Assembly: GCF_963668165.1 (NCBI RefSeq)
Contig: NZ_OY764211.1
Location: 62,001 to 126,000 of the forward strand
DNA length: 64,000 nt
Direction of reading: 5' to 3'
DNA from: Marispirochaeta sp.
GTDB taxonomy: Bacteria > Spirochaetota > Spirochaetia > JC444 > Marispirochaetaceae
The position numbers and the translations under genes are program-made. The notes below the pieces were generated by a model. That model saw only the letters and a list, made by a program, of their open reading frames with translations, did no database searches and was not told where the DNA came from. Positions within the stretch are counted from its first letter, which is position 1, and every line of letters starts with the position of its first letter. Of this stretch, positions 8,644 through 17,881 are shown piece by piece.

Positions 8644-11600
8644 ATAGTTCCTCCTGTTTTCTATATAGACCTAGTTGGTCGTTATACATATATTCAATCT
8701 CCTGATTTTCATACGTCTCCTGGATTACGAGTTCTCCAAATCGCAATGCTGCACTGGTCAGCGATAGTTCTCTTACTTCAGACTGTTCAGATAAGAGTGT
8801 ATGATAATCACCGTAGAACCAGAGTCTTGATTGTACCTCACAACTTATTTCTGTTTCATGTATTCTGTATATTTCATTTTGATTCGAAAGATCGCCACTT
8901 GCTGTGTATACTGCCTTGCCATTTTCATCCTTAACAGTAAAAAAGGTAGTATCGTTTTTATCAAAACAACGAAACAAACGGATGTTAGCAGATCCTTGCC
9001 TGAAACGGTTCATGGCCTGCGGTAGTGCTGTTAAGTACCAAAAGCTCGATAAGTATCCCTGGAGACTGTCCGGCCCTTTTTTATCGTAACGGATAAGCCA
9101 GTGAGCAGTTACTGCATGTTCAAGTTTGGCCAAACCAAACCCTATCGGAGGGTCATTAGTTATACGAGGAATGGCATCAAGTCGTTTTTGAATAATATCT
9201 TCATTTACTAGTTGTTTTAAATCGTGTAGCTTACAAATGGCAGGTCTCTCTCTTCCATTAACTTGAATGTTACCTTTAAATTCATATCCAGGCCGAGTAA
9301 AGTAACATACTGAATCTTTATCTCCATTTTTTATAGTCTTCCAGTTGTACTGCAAGATGGCAATATTATTTACCTTCGTTTCTTCATCTCTATGGCGTCG
9401 CACACGACCGGCAAGCTGAACAATGGATCGGTATGAAGAAGGTTCAATGATTGCCCAATCAAAATCATGGTCTCGACCAACTTCTTCAACGGGCGTAGCA
9501 ACAAGTATGAACAGTACATCTGTTTTTTTTTCAGTACTTTTACTAAGCGTATCGAGATGATTGCGGATTACCTCGTTTTTTAATGCATGCGGTTTTTTAC
9601 CCGGTTTTTCTTTTCTTTTTAGAACTTCATCCAGATGCTTTTCCTGCTCATGCCGTAACAAGAGAACCTGTTGACTATGATATGCCATCACACGAAATTC
9701 AATATCCGAAGGGCACGTATACTGCAGAAGATATTTTGTTAACTCAATACAAGGGCCAATATTCGCCGTTCTGATTACGCCAAAGGATACATGTATGCCG
9801 CTTTTTGTATCTGCATATTTATTATCCTGATGTAATTGAATAGCTGTATTAGCAATGGTAGAAAAATACTCAGTCTTCTTCGTCTGTTCCTCAGATCGCG
9901 TGATTGCCATTGCTCCGGGAAAATCAATGATTGTAGCTTTTCTCTTGGGAGTTTCTTTGGATAATCCCTTGATCCTTTTTTCAACAAATGCAGTATGACT
10001 TTGCCTATATTGCGAAACAGAAAATTCATGTTCCCGGATATCAATATCATCAAGCTGTGTGTTATATTCATCAATCCATGCACATCCAATAAAAGGGACA
10101 GCATCCCTTGTTTTAGTATATAGACTCCAGCCCTCCTTGTAACAATTGAAGTATCCTTCTGCAAGAGACGGTGGTATGGTCGCTGATGATATCATTACCT
10201 TTCTTCCAAGCATTCCGGCCAGATGAACAAGACGGCCTATAGCAATTGCATCCGAACCGGTAAAATCATCAACCTCGTCAATTACCAAATCAGATGACAT
10301 AAGCCGTAATGCAGGAAGTATATAGCGACCGCCACGGGTCGTTTCTGTGGCCCCCATAATGTGATCGATAGTACATGCCAGTATCGGAGCATATAAAAGC
10401 TTTTTGCTTTTTTTGTCAGGCAAAACGGTATCAAGCCCATCTTCCGGGAAAATGCCATCGTAAAAAATGTCTTCATCTTCAAGAAGGGGTTGATTTGATT
10501 CAGACCCCTTTTCCGTAATTTTATCTTCTGTTTCTTTGTTTTCTGATTTTTGTTCGTAGAGCTCGCTTATTGCTTTTGATCCGATCAAAACGCCCAAATC
10601 ACTACCATCGCTATTCTGAAATATCTTTTCCCGATACTCCGATCCTGTTTGTAGGGTTAAGGTACGTAAACCAAGCGCGAGTATATAACGGAGGTCCTGA
10701 TTATTAGGAGAGAGGGCAAGCATGACTTTAGCATTGGCAAAAGTTTTGCCGCTTCCGGTACTAGCCATGTTCACCGCAAAAAATCCATGTTTTTTTTCTT
10801 GATGCGAAGCTGTCCACTCCGATACATTTCTTGCGGCCTTGTCCTGCCAGCGATACTTACCTGGGCTATTGTGTTTAAGGGCTGCAGTATTATCGGTCAC
10901 TGGCAAGTCCCGTTCAAATATTGGTAGACGTTGTGCTGTTCTTTTCGCCTGTTCATATACACCCATCAAGTGCTGATCGAGCATTTGTTTCGGCGTTCCA
11001 TCCTTGTTCGTGTTTGCAATTAACGATACTGATTTTTTCCAGGAGCCTGAATCCTTACTGTTCAATGAAGAGTAATAATGATCACCAAGCATAAGTGAAA
11101 GACGTGCGTGAAAAAGAAGCAAACGAATACTGCCGTTTTCAATTGATTCAAGAAGTGTTTGTTCTTGATCAATTAACTTTTGTGCCCATCGTTTCAGACA
11201 TTTTATCCACTCTGATGATGCCTGTAGAGCTTCGTCATGAAAACTAAGACAGTCATTGAGACTATCTATAGCAGATTCATTCATGTAGCCCCATTCTTCA
11301 GTTACATATTTGAACAGTTCATCAAATGATTCCGCGGGAGCTCCGATGTACTCACTGTATCCACCGTTGTTTTTATCATATTTTATAAGCGGCATTTTAT
11401 GGTGACTGAGTATCAAATAAACGATTAATTTTGCTATTGGAGGCAAGTCTTCAAGGGGCCTTTTAAGCTTTTTAAGTTGTCCCAGATATTTTTTGGACAA
11501 TGCTCTCTCATCTATCACGCCCTCTTTCAATAATGTAAGCCAGGAAACATCCGACCTTTCTCCGGTACTGATAATCAATGCCTTTAATAACAAACATGAA

Positions 11601-12058
11601 ACCCATTCATGACGCAACGCGTCTCCTGCCGGTCCTTTATATTCCTTTAATAACTTTTTCTGGAATCTTATATTTGCTTTTCCCCAGTCGTGCAGCAATG
11701 CCGCCATGGAAGCGAGGGCTTGAATTACCGGCAGGTAATGCCAATCTGCCAAATAATCCTGAAAATTGGTATCATTACTCGTACTATTCACTGGCACATA
11801 CCCTTGGCTATTAAATTTATTTTTGCTTCCCACAACCCAGAGCAGATCACTACGGCTTCTGCTCCTCATCCAGTGACAGGAAACCGCAGTGTTTTTTGAT
11901 GCAGTTTTGCGCAGGAGTTTCTTTACTGCCAAGAGTCCTTCTTCAGTTATTACAGTCTGCCATGTACGCTCACCTATCCTGTTCGAAAAGGCATCCAATA
12001 CACGTCTGGTCTTTGGTAGTGCTTTTTTCTCGCATTCAGAAACGAAGGTTACCATCAT
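8624..12058 (-). CDS. cas2-3: Cas2-Cas3 fusion, nuclease-helicase and adaptation factor
   Basis: Joins both stages of type I-F immunity: the N-terminal Cas2 part works with Cas1 in spacer capture, and the Cas3 part unwinds and degrades target DNA. Residues 1-75 are Cas2-like (SECEKKALPKTRRVLD, GERTWQTVIT). The HD nuclease motif LLHDWGKA has His123-Asp124; Walker A GSGKT is near 435-439; the DEVD box is at 594-597; the QLAGRVRRHR motif VI follows late. I place the start at the ATG at 12058, which overlaps the cas1 stop as ATGA and gives the family N-terminus MMVTFVSECEK; a start at 12079 would add seven residues. 1144 residues, slightly longer than the Pseudomonas protein. Confidence 0.97.
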   Translation of the reverse strand: MMVTFVSECEKKALPKTRRVLDAFSNRIGERTWQTVITEEGLLAVKKLLRKTASKNTAVSCHWMRSRSRSDLLWVVGSKNKFNSQGYVPVNSTSNDTNFQDYLADWHYLPVIQALASMAALLHDWGKANIRFQKKLLKEYKGPAGDALRHEWVSCLLLKALIISTGERSDVSWLTLLKEGVIDERALSKKYLGQLKKLKRPLEDLPPIAKLIVYLILSHHKMPLIKYDKNNGGYSEYIGAPAESFDELFKYVTEEWGYMNESAIDSLNDCLSFHDEALQASSEWIKCLKRWAQKLIDQEQTLLESIENGSIRLLLFHARLSLMLGDHYYSSLNSKDSGSWKKSVSLIANTNKDGTPKQMLDQHLMGVYEQAKRTAQRLPIFERDLPVTDNTAALKHNSPGKYRWQDKAARNVSEWTASHQEKKHGFFAVNMASTGSGKTFANAKVMLALSPNNQDLRYILALGLRTLTLQTGSEYREKIFQNSDGSDLGVLIGSKAISELYEQKSENKETEDKITEKGSESNQPLLEDEDIFYDGIFPEDGLDTVLPDKKSKKLLYAPILACTIDHIMGATETTRGGRYILPALRLMSSDLVIDEVDDFTGSDAIAIGRLVHLAGMLGRKVMISSATIPPSLAEGYFNCYKEGWSLYTKTRDAVPFIGCAWIDEYNTQLDDIDIREHEFSVSQYRQSHTAFVEKRIKGLSKETPKRKATIIDFPGAMAITRSEEQTKKTEYFSTIANTAIQLHQDNKYADTKSGIHVSFGVIRTANIGPCIELTKYLLQYTCPSDIEFRVMAYHSQQVLLLRHEQEKHLDEVLKRKEKPGKKPHALKNEVIRNHLDTLSKSTEKKTDVLFILVATPVEEVGRDHDFDWAIIEPSSYRSIVQLAGRVRRHRDEETKVNNIAILQYNWKTIKNGDKDSVCYFTRPGYEFKGNIQVNGRERPAICKLHDLKQLVNEDIIQKRLDAIPRITNDPPIGFGLAKLEHAVTAHWLIRYDKKGPDSLQGYLSSFWYLTALPQAMNRFRQGSANIRLFRCFDKNDTTFFTVKDENGKAVYTASGDLSNQNEIYRIHETEISCEVQSRLWFYGDYHTLLSEQSEVRELSLTSAALRFGELVIQETYENQEIEYMYNDQLGLYRKQEELYAGSSD

Positions 12059-13002
12059 GACTGCGCTCCAAGACGGCAAGCTTCCTTAACCGTGTCAAAC
12101 ATGAAATCCAGGACCTTGTGTTTGGTAAAATTCAAAAGGCATTGTTGACGAAATTCCTGGTCAGCCATCCGTTCTTTTGCACAAATAAACGCCCAGGGCA
12201 GGATAACTGCATCCTTTACCAGATCGGCGACATCAAAAACAAGCGCACCACGTCTGGTCTTGCCATGCATAACCGCAAACCCATGTGGAATCCCGAGAAC
12301 CCAGAGTGTACAGGCTGATAGTCCATAGGCAAGATAGTTCCCGTGGTTCAAAAATACATTTGCCTTATCTGTTGCGCTTGAGTCTCTGGTAAAGTCTTCT
12401 GTAGCGGTTCTTCTCGCGGCAATTTTATATAACTGTTTTGTGGTTTTTGCTTCGAATAAAAGTAGATCCGTTACGGATCGGCACTTATTAAAGAAATCAC
12501 GCGAAGCATCTATAATGGTTCTAATATCTGATTCATTGCTGTCAAATCCTTCGTTTTGCAGGTCCCTGTCATTGCACCATATTTTTTGCAAGAAATTGAG
12601 ACGTGATATTTGGAAATATTTCGCGATTGAAAGTCTTCTATCATCTTTAAACCAGAAGGACAGCCATTGCTGTACATACTCTGTTGGTCGGTATTCACTT
12701 TGAGGGGACAACCATTCGATTTCATTTGCAGCAAGCAAAGGTGTTCCTCCGTCACCGGAAAAACCAATTAGAACGCCTGCGGAAGCGAGCATTCTGACTG
12801 CTGCTTGTGTAATGGAAGTCCCTGTTCCAAGTAAGATTACTGTTGTGTTAGCAATCGGGATATTCCAGTACTGTTTTTCTTTTCTTTCATTGGTCAAATA
12901 CAGTACACGCCCGTCTTTTTGCATTATTCTGCATTTCTCGAGATAGAAAATATTAGCCCGTTTTGAGTGAAGGATGGCTTTTAAATCTGTTAAATATTCC
13001 AT
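12055..13002 (-). CDS. cas1: Cas1 integrase, type I-F
   Basis: Integrates new spacers at the leader end of the array together with Cas2-3. 315 residues. The N-terminal half carries the I-F hallmark ILHSKRANIFYLEKC and the NIPIANTTVILLGTGTSIT stretch. The C-terminal half holds the likely metal-binding residues: Glu in RRTATEDF, His in AVMHGKTRRGA and Asp residues in VFDVADLVKDA. First gene of the cas operon, with a GGAG/AAGGA ribosome site. Its 3' end overlaps cas2-3. The palindromic gap upstream suggests that cas expression is controlled by the WYL regulator next door. Confidence 0.97.
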   Translation of the reverse strand: MEYLTDLKAILHSKRANIFYLEKCRIMQKDGRVLYLTNERKEKQYWNIPIANTTVILLGTGTSITQAAVRMLASAGVLIGFSGDGGTPLLAANEIEWLSPQSEYRPTEYVQQWLSFWFKDDRRLSIAKYFQISRLNFLQKIWCNDRDLQNEGFDSNESDIRTIIDASRDFFNKCRSVTDLLLFEAKTTKQLYKIAARRTATEDFTRDSSATDKANVFLNHGNYLAYGLSACTLWVLGIPHGFAVMHGKTRRGALVFDVADLVKDAVILPWAFICAKERMADQEFRQQCLLNFTKHKVLDFMFDTVKEACRLGAQS

Positions 13003-13090
13003 TTAGATTATTTCCTTTACTCCAATTTTATCAATGTGCAGTTGCAGTTTCAGCAACTGCACAGTTGTGCGCGAGAGAATAATATATAAA
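13003..13090 (-). promoter_or_regulatory. cas operon promoter/operator with nested palindromes
   Basis: The gap between the WYL gene and cas1 holds two overlapping dyads. The first has 11-base perfect arms, 13035-13045 (TGTGCAGTTGC) and 13053-13063, around 7 bases. The second is CAACTG-CA-CAGTTG at 13054-13067. On the minus strand a poor but possible promoter (TTGCTG, then TGATAA 17 bases later) would place the dyads across the -35/-10 region. A similar CAAC-TGCAT-GTTG core lies upstream of the WYL gene at 14188-14200. The function as the WYL regulator's operator is inference. Confidence 0.6.
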
Positions 13091-14083
13091 TCAAGTATCG
13101 TATAATTTTACCCCCCGCAAAAAATCCTCCCTGTGCTGCCCCCTCAGCCATTCCGGCTCCAGCACCTCCACATCCGGGCCCCAGCCGCGGATCCAGGGGT
13201 ACATTTCTTTTGGTTCGGCTATCCGGCCGGTCCAGATCAGGCGGCCGTCGGGCAGGTTTTCAAGACTCTGACTGGCGTGCCACTGGGTTTCGGCCACCCG
13301 GTAGGCTACATCCGCGGAAAAGCGGAGCCTGACCGTCACCGGTTCGTCGTCGGAGGTCCAGATGTTCCAGGCCTCCCGCAGGCGTTCGCGTAAAAGGTCC
13401 ATAGGAATACTGGAAAAGATCCCTGGGGCAGGGGACTCAAGCATAATTGATTCGATTCTCTCACTTTTAATAGTTCTGAAAAAAGGTGGTTCAGTATCAA
13501 TATCCCAGCCGATCAGGTGAACCGCTTTCCCCTCCGGATGTGGTTCAAGGGTTACGGGGAAAAGCCGGAATTGCTGGAATATCTGTTTTCCCCGGGAAAA
13601 GTGGCTGATTACCACCGGGCGTTTTTCCGAGATGGCAATACCGAGATCTTCGATGATTTTCCGGTAGGCGGAATATTTTTTTGAGTTTCCGGATACAAAC
13701 CAGTCGAGTTCCTCCGCGGTATCCCGAATCCGGGTGGCAAGAGCCGGACTGACCTTTCCCTGGGCCTCCGCCAGTTTACGGAGTGCCGCCGATGCATGGG
13801 GAAAAGGAAACTTCATAACCTTGCAATAAAGCCGTGCCGAAAGATGCAATGCTTCAAGTTCATGCATCGTAAGCCGCAGGGTATGCAGGTATCCGCTTTT
13901 ATTCAGGAGAATACGTCCGCCGGAATCCTCCATCAGGGGAAGCATTGAGGTCAGTATCGCCACATCCCGGCAAATGGTTGATTTGTGAACCCCCAGGCGC
14001 CGGGCCAGCTCTATCTGAAACAAGCCTTCAGGATGATCAAGGAGGAGCTGTTCAATCTGTATAAACCTTTCTGATCTGGACAT
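13091..14083 (-). CDS. WYL-domain transcriptional regulator, probably of the cas operon
   Basis: 330 residues. The N-terminal helix-turn-helix covers about residues 1-60 (LARRLGVHKSTICRDVAIL), and a WYL-type ligand-sensing domain follows from about 135 (VVISHFSRGKQ, FRLFPVTLEPHPEGKAVHLIGW), with a C-terminal extension. WYL proteins sense ligands, in several cases nucleotides or nucleic acids, and often accompany phage-defence loci. Same strand as cas1 and 88 bases upstream, with palindromes in the gap and a related dyad in front of itself, so I infer control of cas and of itself. A TATAAA sequence sits only a few bases before the ATG with no clear ribosome site, so the start is somewhat uncertain. 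Confidence 0.8.
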   Translation of the reverse strand: MSRSERFIQIEQLLLDHPEGLFQIELARRLGVHKSTICRDVAILTSMLPLMEDSGGRILLNKSGYLHTLRLTMHELEALHLSARLYCKVMKFPFPHASAALRKLAEAQGKVSPALATRIRDTAEELDWFVSGNSKKYSAYRKIIEDLGIAISEKRPVVISHFSRGKQIFQQFRLFPVTLEPHPEGKAVHLIGWDIDTEPPFFRTIKSERIESIMLESPAPGIFSSIPMDLLRERLREAWNIWTSDDEPVTVRLRFSADVAYRVAETQWHASQSLENLPDGRLIWTGRIAEPKEMYPWIRGWGPDVEVLEPEWLRGQHREDFLRGVKLYDT

Positions 14084-14175
14084 TTTTATACAAAACCATG
14101 GCCCGCAGACCTGTACGTATCAATTCAGAAGAGTGTTACGTGTCCGCTGAAAACAATACTCGTGCAGAAAGCAGC

Positions 14176-14212
14176 ATTCTATACGGCCAACTGCATGTTG
14201 ACCGTATAGAAT
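14176..14212. promoter_or_regulatory. 16-bp inverted repeat upstream of the WYL gene
   Basis: Arms 14176-14191 (ATTCTATACGGCCAAC) and 14197-14212 pair with one mismatch around TGCAT. It lies in the 219-base gap between the lyase-like gene and the WYL gene. The core CAAC-TGCAT-GTTG resembles the dyad in front of cas1, which favours an operator. No T-run follows on the minus strand, which argues against a simple terminator for the upstream operon. Confidence 0.5.
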
Positions 14213-14258
14213 GAGTATAGGCTCTTGTCTGTCGCAGCACAAGCATTTTCTCCTGGTT

Positions 14259-14288
14259 AAATCCCCTGTCCAGCATGAACGGGGATTT
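14259..14288 (-). terminator. Possible hairpin terminator after the carbohydrate operon
   Basis: AAATCCCC (14259-14266) pairs with GGGGATTT (14281-14288) around 14 bases, about 15 bases after the stop of the lyase-like gene on the minus strand. No T-run follows, so this is a weak or factor-dependent terminator at best. Confidence 0.35.
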
Positions 14289-14302
14289 TCAGGATAGTGC
14301 TC

Positions 14303-16300
14303 TTACTCCTCCAGCCATCCCGGTTTGGAGACCGAGGCCTGGTAATTGGAATTATTACATTGCGGGTTGCGCGCGGGCTTGTAGAGTCTGCCGCTCTTCG
14401 GGTTATCATCCTGGGTATATATCCAGATTTCGTGCTGGTTCCAGGTGACTATCTCGTCGCGGCAGTCTCCGCCAAGATCAAGAACAGCATTGCAAAGGTC
14501 AGGATGTCCGTCGTCGGGAAACATTACAACCGGCCGTCCCCATCCGTCAAACATGCCGCCCAGCTTGCAGTTAGTGGAGTGCAGAAAGAACTCCTGTCCG
14601 TCCCCGCGCCAGTTTACCGGCAGGCACATGCTGCCGAAGTTGTTCGGTTCGCAGGTGTGGTAGATATTTCCCTCGGCATCAAAAAAATTGAGATTCCCCT
14701 GGTTCCCCCAGAAGTCGATCGCCACTGTCTGCAGTCCCGGTAGTTCGGGACGAAGTTTAAGCACCGCCGGATTCTGGGCGTGTCCGACAAAGTGGTGCTT
14801 CCGAATAGTGCCGTCAAGGTCCAGGAACAGAACACCTTCGTCGCTCGCGGCGTAAAGAATGGTATCCGGCTTTGCCAGGGGATCCATCAGATTGAGAATG
14901 GCAACACCATCGCTGTGGTCCGCCAGGATATCATCATGTGACCAGAGAAGGTCGCCGTTGTCGTCATAGAGACTGTATCCGATGGCGATTTCATCTTTTC
15001 CGTCTCCATCTATATCCGCGGCATAAGGGTAGTGCCCGGTCTTGCAGGAACCGTTCCATAGGAGGTTGAGATCCTGGTCGTAGACCCAGAAATTCCAGTA
15101 TCTGTCTTTAAGCAGGATATCCCCTTTTCTTCCAAGGCCGCGGACATCGCAAAAGAATATACTGTCTCCCAGTATCTGCGGAAACTGGTCGTTGTGTTCG
15201 CAGCTTTTCGGGGTAGGTATACTTTTTCGTATCCGGCCGGTAGCGCCTTCAGCAATTTTCATTTCGAATCCACTGCAGTAAATAACCTCGGCGGCACCGT
15301 CACCGTCAATGTCGTGAACCTGGACGGCCACGTCGTTTGTCAGATACCAGTTCCCGGAATCGGGTTCACCATGGCGCCAGAGAATGTTGCCGGATAAATC
15401 GATGGCGGTAATGCAGCCCACTTCGGCGTAGGCGTCACGGGGTCCGTGCTGAATGACCTGGGGTATCAGTATCCCGGTTTCACCGCTGCCGGTAAGGGCT
15501 CCAAAGCGGAGGTTCCTGCCAACACCGAAGCCGTGGGTGGCGATCTTTTTCCAGACCTTTGGCTGTGGGTTACCAGCCCTGAGCTCTTCCAGTTCTGTCT
15601 CGTCGTTCCTCTGTGCCGAGAGGGCGAACCGTTTTGCATACTCCGGTCCTGATACCTGGACAGAGAGAAAATCCGCCGGAATGTCAGAAAGCAGGGCGAT
15701 CTTTCCGCGCTGAAAGGTTCCATCCCTGGCCTCTATTTTTCCAATAAGCGATTGGGGTTCTTCGTGTGTCCACACCGAACATACTATTTCTTCTCCATCG
15801 GTACATGCTTCGAGCTTGTAAAGAGTATCCGGCTTCCGGGAAAAATGTATTCGTCCCAATATTGTTTCGTGTGCAACGTGATGCTTCAGCTCTTCATTTA
15901 CACTGATAAGCTCAGCGCCTTTTTCGGTCAGGCCAAAGAAGTAATAGCGCCGGTTTGTTGTGTATCGAAAAACACAGCCGCAGCGGCCATCAGAGTCTGA
16001 TGGCGCACAGAGAACAGAAAGGGTATAATCTGTCCAGTACTGATTACCGGCAGAAACCATGGGATGGGTAAAACTCTGATCATTATTGAAGGTCTGTCGC
16101 ATGACTTTGCGTTCATCCCGCTCTCCGATTTTCCATGCCTGTTTGGACCCGTCATGGAAAAAGCAGGCTACTCCCCAGCCATATTTTGGTGCTGCTTCTT
16201 CACGGAAGTGATACTCCGTATGGGGACCAACATTTGCCGAAAACATACCAGGAGGTATATTTTTAAAATTATCGCTGAAAAGTATTTCCCGCCTGCTCAT
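14303..16300 (-). CDS. Rhamnogalacturonan-lyase-like FG-GAP propeller protein, cytoplasmic
   Basis: 665 residues from the ATG at 16300, chosen because GAGGA lies just ahead; a GTG at 16312 would add four residues. The N-terminal ~200 residues look like a concanavalin-type beta-sandwich. The rest is a repeat propeller with calcium-binding signatures DIDGDGAAEV and DIDGDGKDEIAIGY, as in polysaccharide-lyase family 11 and related rhamnogalacturonan lyases. There is no signal peptide, so it should act inside the cell on imported oligosaccharides, unlike secreted family members. It is the last gene of the CUT1 transporter operon, 15 bases after the binding lipoprotein. The exact substrate is not proven; the rhamnose-type genes nearby support pectin fragments. 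Confidence 0.65.
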   Translation of the reverse strand: MSRREILFSDNFKNIPPGMFSANVGPHTEYHFREEAAPKYGWGVACFFHDGSKQAWKIGERDERKVMRQTFNNDQSFTHPMVSAGNQYWTDYTLSVLCAPSDSDGRCGCVFRYTTNRRYYFFGLTEKGAELISVNEELKHHVAHETILGRIHFSRKPDTLYKLEACTDGEEIVCSVWTHEEPQSLIGKIEARDGTFQRGKIALLSDIPADFLSVQVSGPEYAKRFALSAQRNDETELEELRAGNPQPKVWKKIATHGFGVGRNLRFGALTGSGETGILIPQVIQHGPRDAYAEVGCITAIDLSGNILWRHGEPDSGNWYLTNDVAVQVHDIDGDGAAEVIYCSGFEMKIAEGATGRIRKSIPTPKSCEHNDQFPQILGDSIFFCDVRGLGRKGDILLKDRYWNFWVYDQDLNLLWNGSCKTGHYPYAADIDGDGKDEIAIGYSLYDDNGDLLWSHDDILADHSDGVAILNLMDPLAKPDTILYAASDEGVLFLDLDGTIRKHHFVGHAQNPAVLKLRPELPGLQTVAIDFWGNQGNLNFFDAEGNIYHTCEPNNFGSMCLPVNWRGDGQEFFLHSTNCKLGGMFDGWGRPVVMFPDDGHPDLCNAVLDLGGDCRDEIVTWNQHEIWIYTQDDNPKSGRLYKPARNPQCNNSNYQASVSKPGWLEE

Positions 16301-16315
16301 TCCATTCCTCACTAG

Positions 16316-17815
16316 TTACTTTTGCATTGTCTTATAAGACTCGGTATACAGTTTGATCCACTCATTACCGCCCGAGCTTCGCCACCGGGTAACAAAATTA
16401 TCCCACTCGGCATCGATATCGATCGCGCCGATAATGGCCTTTTCCCTGAATTCATCCCGCTGTGCCTGTAAATCATAATCCGCCAGTTCAGGGAAAGGAG
16501 GTATCAGCATGGATATTTCATCGTACGTACCATGTTGAGTGCTGAAATCCAGATGCTGAAGGCCGAGTTCTCCCCATGACTGCTTCAATACAGAGTGCAG
16601 TTGTTCATCCATTTTTGTTTTTTGTACACCCATAGTAATGAACCGCCATGCCCAGCTTTTTCCCTTTCTGTCGGGTTTGATTGTAAGTTTGTTATCCACA
16701 GTTTCATAATCCATACCCTCAATACCGGCATGAACAAAAGTCCCTCCGTCTGGAGAGAAAGCCCAGTCAAGGAGATCAACAATCTTTTTCGGGTTCCCGG
16801 CATTTTTGGTTATTGCTATCCAGTGCCTCACAGGCATTGCATTTATATTGTTACCGGGGGATCCGTCCGGCCGAAGGGGAGGGTTCATGGCTGCAAGATT
16901 CTCCCTGCTTCCGTTCAGCCCGGTGTATTCCTGCAATGACCAGAAATGATAAAACGCGCCGACCTTATCTGATGCGATCTTCTCCCAGTACTGCTGCTTT
17001 GTATTGACAACATATTCGGGGTCCATAATTCCTTCGTTGTACAGTTTCTGCATGAACTTAAGCCACTCTTTGTACTCAGGTAGAATATAGTTGGGTAAAA
17101 CCTCTCCGTTTACCAAACGTGCCTTTGCTGCATTAAAGGCATCCAGAAATATGTAGAGGGAGTATTCATCATTGCTTCTGCCGGTTATGCCGTATGTATC
17201 GTCTTTACCATTACCATCGGGATCATTTTCGGTGAATGCCTTAAGCATCTGGTACCAGTCTTCAATGGTTTTTATCTTGTCAGGATCAATTCCAAGATTA
17301 TCCAGCCAGTCCTGGCGGGCAAAGGTCATACGGGGAGATACATCATAGCGCTGCATTGGAATAGCATGAATTTTTCCATCAATTTTTGACAGTTCCCATG
17401 AAAGTGGAAGAATATCGTCCTTCATGTAAGATGTATCATTGATGTATTCATCCAGGGGAAGCAGTAAACCTTCACGAGCCCAAATAGAGAAATTCGTTCT
17501 TAAATCATTATTGATTAATACGTAATCAGGCAGTTGCCCGGATGCAAAGATAATGCTGGCCTTTTGAACATACTGGGATGATGATGCTTCGTTAATAATC
17601 TCTATGTCCGCATCGTTCTGCTGTTCAATGTAGTCCAGATATGGATTGTCATTGATATCGTACTTTTCGGTGTCGACATTAATGTTGGTAAGGTATACCA
17701 GTTTTTCCGGCATTCCTTCGCTGGGTGTTTCTGCCTTGCTGCATCCGCTTAAGAAAACCAATGTTGCCAGAACTGCACATAGAATGAAGATAATTTGTGT
17801 CCAATGTTTTTTCAT
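16316..17815 (-). CDS. Extracellular sugar-binding lipoprotein of a CUT1 ABC transporter (LplA-like)
   Basis: 499 residues. The N-terminus is a lipoprotein signal peptide with lipobox LSGC at 23-26, so the protein is anchored outside the inner membrane. The body is a large family-1 solute-binding protein of the LplA/YtcQ type, with Asp/Gly-rich AFTENDPDGNGKDDTYGITG near residue 200. Proteins of this size usually bind complex oligosaccharides. Co-transcribed with the two permeases (66 bases upstream) and the lyase-like gene (downstream). No ATPase is encoded in this operon, as usual for CUT1 systems that share a housekeeping MsmK/MalK-type ATPase. Ribosome site AGGAGG precedes the ATG. Confidence 0.88.
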   Translation of the reverse strand: MKKHWTQIIFILCAVLATLVFLSGCSKAETPSEGMPEKLVYLTNINVDTEKYDINDNPYLDYIEQQNDADIEIINEASSSQYVQKASIIFASGQLPDYVLINNDLRTNFSIWAREGLLLPLDEYINDTSYMKDDILPLSWELSKIDGKIHAIPMQRYDVSPRMTFARQDWLDNLGIDPDKIKTIEDWYQMLKAFTENDPDGNGKDDTYGITGRSNDEYSLYIFLDAFNAAKARLVNGEVLPNYILPEYKEWLKFMQKLYNEGIMDPEYVVNTKQQYWEKIASDKVGAFYHFWSLQEYTGLNGSRENLAAMNPPLRPDGSPGNNINAMPVRHWIAITKNAGNPKKIVDLLDWAFSPDGGTFVHAGIEGMDYETVDNKLTIKPDRKGKSWAWRFITMGVQKTKMDEQLHSVLKQSWGELGLQHLDFSTQHGTYDEISMLIPPFPELADYDLQAQRDEFREKAIIGAIDIDAEWDNFVTRWRSSGGNEWIKLYTESYKTMQK

Positions 17816-17881
17816 TGAAACCTCCTTTTTATTGGGGTACGTTCCGTCAACGACGACTGTACCGGTTATCTATACCTGAAA

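Noticed and set aside
1..14083. Tn7-like or CRISPR-associated transposon with minimal I-F system
   Set aside because: cas1, cas2-3 and all effector genes are present and full length, and no tniQ, tnsA, tnsB or tnsC-like gene is visible.
14176..14212. Simple terminator for the carbohydrate operon
   Set aside because: The stem is long, but no T-run follows in the direction of transcription, and its core resembles the dyad before cas1, so an operator is favoured.
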